This document shows, piece by piece, positions 8,674 through 15,834 of a DNA stretch of 64,000 nt. A program made the position numbers and the translations under genes. Below the pieces are notes generated by a model. That model did not search any database. It was given only the letters and a program-made list of their open reading frames with translations, and was not told the DNA's origin. Every line of letters starts with the position of its first letter. Within the stretch, counting starts at the first letter, position 1. Source of the DNA: DASWLF01 sp963768765. Its GTDB lineage: Bacteria > Desulfobacterota > Desulfobaccia > Desulfobaccales > 0-14-0-80-60-11. Location: the NCBI GenBank assembly GCA_963768765.1, contig CAVYJK010000019.1:24320-88319 (forward strand), read 5' to 3'.

Positions 8674-8868
8674 ATGCCGATTTACGAATACCAATGTGTG
8701 GACTGCGGCGGCCGCGACCAGCGGGTGGCGGGCCTGGATGACCACACGGCCCTTTGCACCCAATGCAGCGGCTTGATGCTGCGCCTGGACGAAGACGTCT
8801 TCCAGCCGTATTTCGAGGAAGTGTCGCCTCCGGCCTGGCCTGATACCAAAACCAAAGCTTCTCTCTAA
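8674..8868 (+). CDS. FmdB-family zinc-ribbon protein
   Basis: A 64-residue protein starting MPIYEYQCVDCGG, the hallmark of the FmdB (CxxC zinc ribbon) regulatory-protein family; a second pair CTQC completes the zinc site. The family is small and poorly characterised, first linked to formamidase and methylamine regulation. ATG 8674 follows a strong GGGGGGAA ribosome site. A clear terminator follows at 8887, so it is a single-gene transcript under its own AT-rich promoter. Confidence 0.85.
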   Translation: MPIYEYQCVDCGGRDQRVAGLDDHTALCTQCSGLMLRLDEDVFQPYFEEVSPPAWPDTKTKASL

Positions 8869-8886
8869 CTGCCAAAGTTTGGATGC

Positions 8887-8916
8887 AAAAAAGCCCCTCG
8901 GGGGAGGGGCTTTTTT
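8887..8916 (+). terminator. Intrinsic terminator after the FmdB-like gene
   Basis: AAAAAAGCCCCTC - GGGG - GAGGGGCTTTTTT: a perfect stem ending in six T; symmetric, so it could act in both directions. Confidence 0.92.
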
Positions 8917-9116
8917 GCGGCCAGGTCTTGTGAAATCTTTCTTTTATTCCGACCTCCACCCCGCACCGTCCGCAGCATTCCACCCATGAATAATGTCGCA
9001 CCGGCGTCTCGCCGGCGCGGTGGGGCGGTTTAAAACCCCCATGGTTCCGGGTGAGCCGCAGGCCTAGCTAGTATTTTGTCCCGCAAATTCCTTAACATAG
9101 GCACAGGACCGCTAAA

Positions 9117-9217
9117 CTCCCCCTCCCCTGGTGGGAGGGGGTTGATGGATAAGACGCAGTAATCATTAAATGTTTTTATCACCCCCACCCTGACCCTCCC
9201 CCATCAAGGGGGAGGGA
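9117..9217 (-). repeat. Dispersed CCTCCCCCTTGAGGGG-family repeat, long form
   Basis: Two G/C-rich hairpin halves (CTCCCCTGGTGGGAGGGG and CCTCCCCCATCAAGGGGG) separated by an AT-rich spacer. Its reverse complement aligns by eye with the copy inside mtaB at 2051-2140. The gap 8921-9564 contains this and the next two repeats and no gene that I can support. Confidence 0.75.
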
Positions 9218-9270
9218 AATACTAGTGGTGCGTTTCGCAATTACCTATTCTTATAAATGTCCTTAAAATT

Positions 9271-9420
9271 CCCCTCTCCCCTCGGGGGAGAGGGTTAGGG
9301 TGAGGGGGGCGAATTTTCTAATCCAACGCCATTACTGGACTATTATCACCCCCACCTTGATCCTCCTCCATTTTTCCCGCATTGGGGGGGGGGCGGGGGC
9401 TGTTGGCCCCGGCCCTCCCC
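9271..9420. repeat. Further G/C-rich hairpin repeats
   Basis: 9271-9309 is a half-copy (CCCTCTCCCCTCGGGGGAG followed by GGGTTAGGGTGAGGGG). 9384-9420 is a GGGGCGGGGGC/GCCCCGGCCCTCCCC hairpin like the one after mnmA. Confidence 0.6.
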
Positions 9421-9564
9421 TAATATCACTTTGTTAACCTCCTGCCAGGGCCGCCAGGGCAGGCGGTCCTGCCTGGTCATGCCAGGCCCCGCCTCGGGGC
9501 CGGACAAAAGGAGCCGGAGGTATCGGCGGCTGCCCTCCAGCCCTGAGCAAACGCCAGCCTGGTG

Positions 9565-9912
9565 TCAGAGGGGTTCTCCTTGATGGGTCAATTCCTTGGG
9601 AACCGCGGGGTATTCCTTGCCACACCAGCCATGCCAGCCGCCCTCCAGCACGTAGACCTCCTTGAGCCCCATCCGGTCCAGTTCCCGGGCCATCGCCGGG
9701 CACTCGGTAACGCCGTTTTCGCAGTACAGGACCACCTTCTGGTTTTTGGGGAGCTTCCCGGCCAGGCTGGGAAGTTTGGCCGGCTCGATGCGGTGTGCGC
9801 CTTCAATCTTGGCGATGCTCTTGCCGAAGGCCTCCGGGGACCTGATGTCGATGAGGAGAAGATCCGGCTGTCCCAGCCAACCCTTCAAGGTCTCTTTGTT
9901 GATGGATTTCAC
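9565..9912 (-). CDS. Single-domain rhodanese (sulfurtransferase), cysteine form
   Basis: A 115-residue rhodanese-fold protein. The family moves sulfane sulfur through a persulfide on the active-site cysteine. LLIDIRSPEAF is the N-terminal rhodanese motif and VVLYCENGVTE the active-site loop with its Cys; VYVLEGGWHGW is the C-terminal signature. GTG 9912 is chosen because AGGAGG lies 9 bases upstream and the neighbouring paralogue starts the same way; ATG 9936 has no such site. No signal peptide, so cytoplasmic. The paralogue upstream on the same strand (10148-10480) carries TGA codons where this loop has Cys; the two may share a function. Confidence 0.88.
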   Translation of the reverse strand: MKSINKETLKGWLGQPDLLLIDIRSPEAFGKSIAKIEGAHRIEPAKLPSLAGKLPKNQKVVLYCENGVTECPAMARELDRMGLKEVYVLEGGWHGWCGKEYPAVPKELTHQGEPL

Positions 9913-10008
9913 CTTGGCAAACCTCCTCACCGGCATGAAATAAAATCTCAGATAGGATGGTCCCCCCCCCACGGGGGCCGGGTTGCAAAACGGTTCAGCC
10001 TCTTAAAC

Positions 10009-10081
10009 TGTCATTCTGAGCGAAGCGAAGAATCTAGTAATTTAAACGGGCTAGACCCTTCGCCTTCGGCTCAGGGTGACA
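10009..10081. repeat. TCATTCTGAGCGAAGC-type interspersed repeat, copy 1
   Basis: TGTCATTCTGAGCGAAGCGA at the left and GGCTCAGGGTGACA at the right form imperfect inverted ends of a ~73-base element lying between the two rhodanese genes. A diverged copy lies at 10727-10800. Confidence 0.75.
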
Positions 10082-10147
10082 AAAAAACGAGTCCTTCAAC
10101 CGCCTGATAAGCGCAACCGGGAAAGCCGGTTCGAAGCCCACCTTTCG

Positions 10148-10480
10148 TCAAGGCGGGTCCCTGAGGTCCGTGGGATAACCTTTCCCTTCCCAGGCCTGCC
10201 AGCCGCCCGCCAAGATGTAGACCTTAGAGAACCCCATCCGTTCCAGTTCCTGCCCCACCCGGGAGCTGGTACCCTCCTGGGGTCAGGTTCAATAGAGGAC
10301 CAGCCTTTGGTCCTTGGAAAGATCCCTGGACCACTCCGACACCCGCTGGGGATCAAAACGGTGGGCGCCCGCGATCTTGGCGTTGCTACCCTCCCAGGCG
10401 GCCTGATTCCGCAAATCGATGATGAAAACGTCGGGGGCTCCCAACCAGCCTTTCAGGATATCGGGGTCGATCTTTTCCAC
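10148..10480 (-). CDS. Rhodanese-like protein, candidate selenoprotein with two in-frame TGA
   Basis: Read from GTG 10480 (AAAGGAG 8-9 bases upstream), the frame stays open for a full rhodanese domain to a TGA at 10148-10150, except for TGA at 10289-10291 and 10283-10285. The product is 110 residues: KGWLGAPDVFIIDLRNQ, then RLVLY-X-T-X-PQEGTSSRV, then VYILAGGWQAWEG. The X positions are where rhodaneses of this type have the active-site CxC (VLYCxCPxE), so both TGA may encode selenocysteine. A hairpin starts one base after the second TGA (10253-10282). No frameshift is needed. Selenocysteine-containing rhodanese-like proteins are known from environmental surveys. Alternative: a pseudogene with two stops. 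No sel genes are in the window. Confidence 0.75.
10253..10282 (-). promoter_or_regulatory. Candidate bacterial SECIS hairpin in the rhodanese gene
   Basis: On the minus strand CCCCA pairs with TGGGG, and inside it GGAG pairs with CTCC around an 8-base apical loop GGTACCAG; CGGG may bulge on the 3' side. Apical GGU-containing loops shortly after the UGA are typical of bacterial SECIS elements bound by SelB. The fold was done by eye. Confidence 0.45.
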
Positions 10481-10726
10481 GCCGGGGTCTCCTTTGCCGC
10501 AAGCCCGGGGCGCCACGGACCCGGCGGCAAGTCTGCTTCGGCCGGGAACTTTAGACCTGATATGACAGTCCGGGAAATGAAAGAGCAGACAAGTGGGCGG
10601 CCGTGTTGTTTCAATAAGTAATCATCATTTTCCCGGAATCCAGGGGTTGGATTGGGAAAAATCACGGGGACTTAAGCCGATCTAGGATCCTGTTAGGGGC
10701 TGTGGAAAGACGCTCAGTTTTTCGAT

Positions 10727-10800
10727 TGTCATCCTGGAACAAAGCGAAGAATCCGGTAATTTCAATGGACTGGACCTTTCGCCTTGGGCTCAGGTTGACA
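10727..10800. repeat. TCATTCTGAGCGAAGC-type interspersed repeat, copy 2
   Basis: TGTCATCCTGGAACAAAGCG ... GGCTCAGGTTGACA, a diverged copy of 10009-10081. The rest of the gap 10481-10959 holds nothing else I recognise. Confidence 0.65.
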
Positions 10801-10959
10801 ACATAACGGGTTTTGCCACGGCCTGACAGCCATCCTGGGCGGAGGCCTCTCTCCCGAAGTTCTCCCCTTCGGCTTAACAACCCCGGTTTTTCCCGGTCTT
10901 TACAACCAAGGCGGGTAAAGTTTAGCCCTTCCCTGGGATTTATGGTAAGGTGAAAAACC

Positions 10960-13929
10960 ATGGAAGTCATTGCTGACCTGCACCTCCACTCCCGTTTTTC
11001 CATCGCCACCGGCCGGGAAGCAGACCTGGAGCACCTGGATCTCTGGGGCCGCTACAAAGGGGTGCAGGTGGTGGGCACGGGAGATTGCACCCACCCGGAG
11101 TGGCTTAAGCAACTGGCCGCCAAGCTGGAGCCGGTCTCTGAAGGCACCTACGGGCTCAAAGGAGAGCTGGCCCTGCCGTTGAACCTCCGGGGCCCCCATT
11201 GGGACGAGACCCCCCGGGTGCGATTCGTGATCACCGGCGAAGTGAGCACCATCTATAAAAAGGCCGGCAAGGTCCGCAAGGTCCACCTGCTGCTGTTGCT
11301 TTCCGGCCTGAAGACCGCGGGCAAGCTCTCAGAGCGCCTGGGCCGCCTGGGCAACGTCACCTCCGATGGTCGCCCCATCCTGGGCCTGGATGCCCGGTAC
11401 GTGCTGGAGCTGGTGCTGGACCTCGACCCCCAGGCCCTGGTGATCCCGGCCCACATCTGGACCCCCTGGTTTTCCGTGTTGGGGAGCAAGAGCGGCTTCG
11501 ACTCCCTGGAGGAGTGCTTTGAGGAAGGGGTGGCCCACATTCACGCCCTGGAAACCGGTTTGTCGTCCGACCCGGCCATGAACTGGCGGGTCTCGGCCCT
11601 GGACCGCTTCCTCCTGGTCTCCAACTCCGACGCTCATTCGCCCCAAAAGCTGGGCCGGGAGGCCAATATTTTTCACGTGCCCCCAACCTATCCCGATATG
11701 GCCCAGGCCCTGCGCACCGGCGAAGGCTTCGGGGGCACCCTCGAGTTCTTTCCCCAGGAAGGCAAGTACCACCTGGACGGCCACCGCAATTGCGGTGTCA
11801 GGCTCACCCCGGAAGAGGCCCGGGCCCTAAGCGGGGTCTGCCCCAAGTGCGCCAAGGCCCTGACCTACGGGGTGATGCACCGGGTGCTGGACCTGGCCGA
11901 TCGCCCGGCCGGGACCCAGCCGCCGGCGGCCAGGCCTTTCGAGTCCCTCATCGCCCTGCCGGAGATCCTCCAGGAGGTCCTGGAGGTGGGCTCCAGCTCC
12001 AGTAAAAAGGTGCGGCAGCGTTACTTCCGCCTGCTGGAGAAACTGGGACCCGAGCTCCAGATCCTGCGCCGCACGCCCCTTTCGGAACTGGCCCGGGAGG
12101 GGGGCGATCTCCTGGCCCACGGCATCGACCAGATGCGCCGGCGGGAGGTAAACCTTGCCGGGGGCTACGACGGCGCCTACGGGGAGATTCGCCTCTTCAC
12201 CCCGGAGGAGCGCCAGCGGTTGCTGCGCCAGGGGGCCTTTTTCAGCCTGGCGGGCACCGCCGCGGTGGCGTCCAAGCCTGATAAGGCAAACCTGCCGCCG
12301 CTTGCGGCCGGACCAAACGCCGCCAATTCTCCGGAAAGCCCGGATTTCGAAAACCGAAAACCGAAAACCGAAAACCGTCTTTTCGACGATCCGCTCCTGG
12401 CCCCGCTGAACCAGGCTCAGCGGCAGGCGGTGCTGCACCGGGGGCCGCCGCTGCTGGTGGTCGCGGGCCCCGGCACCGGCAAGACCCGGGCCCTCACCCA
12501 CCGCCTGGCCCATCTCCTGGCCCGCCGGGGCGCGGCCCCGGAAGAGATCCTGGCCGTCACCTTTACCCGACAGGCGGCCGGGGAGATGGCCGAGCGCCTC
12601 CGGCGCCTGCTCCCGGGCTTTCCGGGTCTGGAAAGACTCGCGCTCCAGACCTTTCACGCCCTGGGGCACCGGATCCTTCAGGACCAGGGAGGCCCGGGCC
12701 GGGAGGTGGCGGATGAAGAGCGCCGCCGCCGCCTCATCCGGGAGATCGCCCGGAACCATAAGCTGCCCTTCGCCGCCCTGGAGAAGCAGATCACCTTCTG
12801 GAAGCAGGCCCTGCAATACCCGGAGGACGTGGACGGCGCCCCGGAGCCCCGGCATCTGGCGGCCTACCGGGACTACGAGGCCGCCCTGGAAGGGCAAAAC
12901 CTGTGGGACTACGAGGACCTCATCGCCCGGCCCGCCCTGCTTTATGCCCGGCAGCCGGCATTGAGGGAGGCCTGCCGCGGTTTCCGCCACCTGCTGGTGG
13001 ACGAGTACCAGGACCTGAATGAAGCCCAATACCGCCTGTTCCGAACCCTGGCGGGCCCCCAAGCGGAGATCATGGTCATCGGCGACCCGGACCAGGCCAT
13101 TTACGGTTTCCGGGGCGCCAGCCCCCGGTACTTCTCCCGGTTCCTGGCCGACTGGCCGGGCGCGGTGGCCTTGAGTTTCCCCGAGACCTACCGCCTGCCC
13201 CGGCCACTCCTTATGGCCGCCGGCCGGTTCCGGGCTGCGCCGGCGGGGGCAGCAGGCCCCCTGCTCACCCATCAGGCCGGCGCCGAGCCCCTGGTGCTCC
13301 TGGAGGCCCCCTCCGAGGCGGCCGAAGCCCGGACCATCGCCAAAGAGATCGAAAGATTGGTGGGAGGCCTGACCCACTACGCCCTGGAAGACGCGGGCCT
13401 CCGCCATCCGGACCGGCCGGAGCCGGCCGCCTTGCGGGATGTGGCGGTCCTTTATCGGCTGCACGCCCTGGGCCCGGAACTGGAGCGCCGCCTCACCGAG
13501 GCCGGCATCCCCTGCCTGCAGGCCCGGGAAGGGGTGGGCCCCGAATGGGACGGCCTGGACCTGGCCGCGGAGCGGGTTAAGCTTCTCACCTTGCACGCCG
13601 CCAAGGGACTGGAATTCCCTTACGTTTTCATTGCCGGCTTTGAGGCCGGCCTCCTTCCCTGGGAACCGGAAGGGGAATATCTCTCAGACCCGGAGGAAGA
13701 AAGGCGCCTGTTTTACGTGGGGCTGACCCGGGCTTCTCGCCAGGTCTTCCTCACCTGCTCCCGGGTGCGCACCGTCTGGGGCAAGAGACGGCGGGCCGGG
13801 GTCTCGCCCCTGGTTCAGGACCTGCCTCCGGAGTTGTTGCGCCGGCCCGCGGCGCCGCCCTCCCGGCAGGGACGGCAGCCCAGGCTTTTCCCGGAGTTGT
13901 GGCGGCCCCGAAACCCCAGGGTAGAATAA
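10960..13929 (+). CDS. EndoQ-like PHP nuclease fused to a UvrD/Rep helicase
   Basis: A 989-residue, two-part protein. Residues 1-420 match the endonuclease Q family (TIGR00375): PHP motifs DLHLHSRFS, GTGDCTHPEW, the diagnostic HIWTPWFSVLGSKSGFDS, NSDAHSP, and the zinc-type pair NCGVRL...CPKCAKALTYGV. EndoQ nicks DNA 5' of deaminated or abasic sites. After a linker (near residues 440-480) comes a superfamily 1 helicase: GPGTGKTRALTHR (Walker A), AVTFTRQAAGEMAERL, LLVDEYQDLNEAQ, IGDPDQAIYGFRG, LLTLHAAKGLEFPYVF and RRLFYVGLTRASRQ. All helicase motifs look intact, though the 2B region seems short. A heptamer repeat encodes part of the linker. Likely a DNA-repair enzyme coupling nicking with unwinding (inference). 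Confidence 0.92.
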   Translation: MEVIADLHLHSRFSIATGREADLEHLDLWGRYKGVQVVGTGDCTHPEWLKQLAAKLEPVSEGTYGLKGELALPLNLRGPHWDETPRVRFVITGEVSTIYKKAGKVRKVHLLLLLSGLKTAGKLSERLGRLGNVTSDGRPILGLDARYVLELVLDLDPQALVIPAHIWTPWFSVLGSKSGFDSLEECFEEGVAHIHALETGLSSDPAMNWRVSALDRFLLVSNSDAHSPQKLGREANIFHVPPTYPDMAQALRTGEGFGGTLEFFPQEGKYHLDGHRNCGVRLTPEEARALSGVCPKCAKALTYGVMHRVLDLADRPAGTQPPAARPFESLIALPEILQEVLEVGSSSSKKVRQRYFRLLEKLGPELQILRRTPLSELAREGGDLLAHGIDQMRRREVNLAGGYDGAYGEIRLFTPEERQRLLRQGAFFSLAGTAAVASKPDKANLPPLAAGPNAANSPESPDFENRKPKTENRLFDDPLLAPLNQAQRQAVLHRGPPLLVVAGPGTGKTRALTHRLAHLLARRGAAPEEILAVTFTRQAAGEMAERLRRLLPGFPGLERLALQTFHALGHRILQDQGGPGREVADEERRRRLIREIARNHKLPFAALEKQITFWKQALQYPEDVDGAPEPRHLAAYRDYEAALEGQNLWDYEDLIARPALLYARQPALREACRGFRHLLVDEYQDLNEAQYRLFRTLAGPQAEIMVIGDPDQAIYGFRGASPRYFSRFLADWPGAVALSFPETYRLPRPLLMAAGRFRAAPAGAAGPLLTHQAGAEPLVLLEAPSEAAEARTIAKEIERLVGGLTHYALEDAGLRHPDRPEPAALRDVAVLYRLHALGPELERRLTEAGIPCLQAREGVGPEWDGLDLAAERVKLLTLHAAKGLEFPYVFIAGFEAGLLPWEPEGEYLSDPEEERRLFYVGLTRASRQVFLTCSRVRTVWGKRRRAGVSPLVQDLPPELLRRPAAPPSRQGRQPRLFPELWRPRNPRVE
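12350..12381 (+). repeat. CCGAAAA heptamer array encoding a linker
   Basis: About four tandem units of ACCGAAA encode ENRKPKTENR between the EndoQ and helicase parts. The same heptamer lies at 54398-54428 at the queC 5' end. Confidence 0.8.
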
Positions 13930-13950
13930 TTGGGAGTGCTTATCCGGCCC

Positions 13951-15822
13951 ATGCAGGTGGAGACCTTCCTGACCCGAAGCCTGGCAATTCTCACTCTGGC
14001 GGCCCTCCTGGGGAGCCCGGCCCCGGGTAGGGGGGCCGAGCCGCCGGAGCCGGGAACCGGATCCCTTACCCTGCATTCTTTTCGCATCGTGGGCGCCAAA
14101 ACGGTAAAACAGGAGGACCTCAAAAAAGAGTTGTCCATCAAGCTGCCCTCGTTTTGGCCGCCCTGGAAAAAGGCCCCCACCTTTCGCCCGGTGGACCTGG
14201 ACTACGACGTGGAGCGGCTTAAGGATTTCTATCGCCGCCAGGGTTTTTACCATACCCAAATCAAGCCCGGGATCGAGTACTTGCCGGGCGGCGAAGTGAA
14301 CGTCACGCTGGTCATCGAGGAAGGGCCCTGGGTCAAGGTCACTCAGGTGGAGGTTGACCTCAAGGACACCTATCTGGACCTGGAGGAACTGAAGGAAAAA
14401 TGGCCTTTAAAGCCTGGGGACCGCTATGTCGAAAAAGCTTATGACGGCCTGAAAAATCTCTACCTCAACTATCTGCCCAACCACGGCTATCCCCGGGTCA
14501 CGGTGCAGGGCCGGATATTGCTGGACGAAGAGAAAAACACCGCCACCATCCATCTCAAGGTGGAGCCCGGCGCCATTGCCTACTTCGGCGCCACCAGGGT
14601 CAAGGATCCGGAAAAGCTGGAAACCCCGGTCAAGGCCATCCTGGAGAGGGTGACTTTCAAAGAGGGGGAAATTTTCTCCCTGGAGGAGCTGTTCAAGACC
14701 CAGCGGAAGCTTTACGCCACCGATCTCTTCAAGAGCGTGGTGCTCACCCCGGAGGAGGTGCCTGCCGGCGAGCGGAATATCCCCATCCTCATCCAGGTGG
14801 AGGAAAAAAAGAAGCGCGCCTTGAAGCTGGGCCTGGGGTACGGGGACGAAGACAAGCTGCGGGCCCGTCTGGGGCTGCGCTACCGCAACCTGTGGGGCGG
14901 CGGCCGGCTCCTGGACCTGGACAGCCGCTACTCCAGCCTGGGCTACCTGGTCACCGAAACCTTCACCAACCCGGTGGTGTTCGACAGCAACTTCGACTTC
15001 GTGCAGCAGACCGGCGCCCGGCACCGGGATCTCCCCGGGTTCACCGACCAGGCCTATTTTACCCAGGCCCGGCTGGAACACGACCTGGCCCTGGATATCC
15101 GCTACTATCTCGGCTATGGCTTGGAGTTTTCCCGGCCCTTCAGCATCCCGCTGGAGACCCTGATCCGCCTCCAGGGCACCGCACCGGAAAAAATCTACCG
15201 GGCCTCCTTCGTCATCTTCGGTCTGCGGCAAGACACGGTGGACAACCATATCGAGCCCACCAAGGGCGGCATCCTCACCTTCAGCAACGAAGTGGCCCCC
15301 ACTTTCCTGGGCTCCGGGCTGCAATACGCCCAGACGGTGGTGGAGGCCAAGCGCTACCACGCCCTGGGCGACTCCGGCTTCGTGCTGGCGGGCCGCCTGA
15401 AGTTCGGCCTCATCCAGCCCATGCAGTCCACCGAGCAGATCCCCATCCAGAAGCGGTTCTTCAGCGGCGGCGCCAACAGCGTCCGGGGCTACAAGCTGGA
15501 TTACCTGGGGCCCCGCAACGCCAGCGGCGTCCCCATCGGGGGGGACGCGGTGATTGAAGCCAGCCTTGAGGGCCGCTTTCCCCTGCCCCTACCGGTTTAT
15601 GGCAGCAAGATCGGCGGGGTGGTTTTCATGGACGCGGGCAATGTATATTTTAAAGCCAGAAACATTGACCCGGGGCAGTTGAGGTATTCCCCCGGGGTAG
15701 GTTTACGGTATCTTTCCCCCATCGGGCCCATTGGGGTGGACGTGGCCTTTCCGATTAATCGCATCGATCCCAACCGGGACCGGGTCTATCAGATACACTT
15801 TACCATCGGCTATGGTTTTTAA
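13951..15822 (+). CDS. tamA: Outer-membrane translocation assembly protein TamA (BamA/Omp85 family)
   Basis: TamA is an Omp85 outer-membrane barrel working with TamB in moving proteins or phospholipids to the outer membrane. A signal peptide (LTRSLAILTLAALLGSPAPG) is followed by three POTRA-like domains (about residues 40-310) and a C-terminal beta-barrel. The barrel shows the Omp85 motif VRGYKLDYLGP, VVFMDAGNVYF and LSPIGPIGVDVAFPI, and ends in an aromatic residue (IHFTIGYGF) as outer-membrane barrels do. ATG 13951 is favoured; a TTG at 13930 directly after the helicase stop is the alternative. Twelve bases separate it from tamB. Confidence 0.9.
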   Translation: MQVETFLTRSLAILTLAALLGSPAPGRGAEPPEPGTGSLTLHSFRIVGAKTVKQEDLKKELSIKLPSFWPPWKKAPTFRPVDLDYDVERLKDFYRRQGFYHTQIKPGIEYLPGGEVNVTLVIEEGPWVKVTQVEVDLKDTYLDLEELKEKWPLKPGDRYVEKAYDGLKNLYLNYLPNHGYPRVTVQGRILLDEEKNTATIHLKVEPGAIAYFGATRVKDPEKLETPVKAILERVTFKEGEIFSLEELFKTQRKLYATDLFKSVVLTPEEVPAGERNIPILIQVEEKKKRALKLGLGYGDEDKLRARLGLRYRNLWGGGRLLDLDSRYSSLGYLVTETFTNPVVFDSNFDFVQQTGARHRDLPGFTDQAYFTQARLEHDLALDIRYYLGYGLEFSRPFSIPLETLIRLQGTAPEKIYRASFVIFGLRQDTVDNHIEPTKGGILTFSNEVAPTFLGSGLQYAQTVVEAKRYHALGDSGFVLAGRLKFGLIQPMQSTEQIPIQKRFFSGGANSVRGYKLDYLGPRNASGVPIGGDAVIEASLEGRFPLPLPVYGSKIGGVVFMDAGNVYFKARNIDPGQLRYSPGVGLRYLSPIGPIGVDVAFPINRIDPNRDRVYQIHFTIGYGF

Positions 15823-15834
15823 GGGGAGACCGTT

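Noticed and set aside
8921..9564. Possible CRISPR array in the repeat-rich gap
   Set aside because: The repeats are few, irregularly spaced, of different types and there are no regular spacers or cas genes.
9434..9703. 89-codon minus-strand frame
   Set aside because: Gly/Pro-rich, overlaps the rhodanese gene in another frame and covers intergenic hairpins; no ribosome site.
10096..10356. Second half of the rhodanese as a frameshifted pseudogene
   Set aside because: The apparent shifted frame is a shadow. The original frame itself continues the rhodanese fold through the two TGA, so no frameshift is required.
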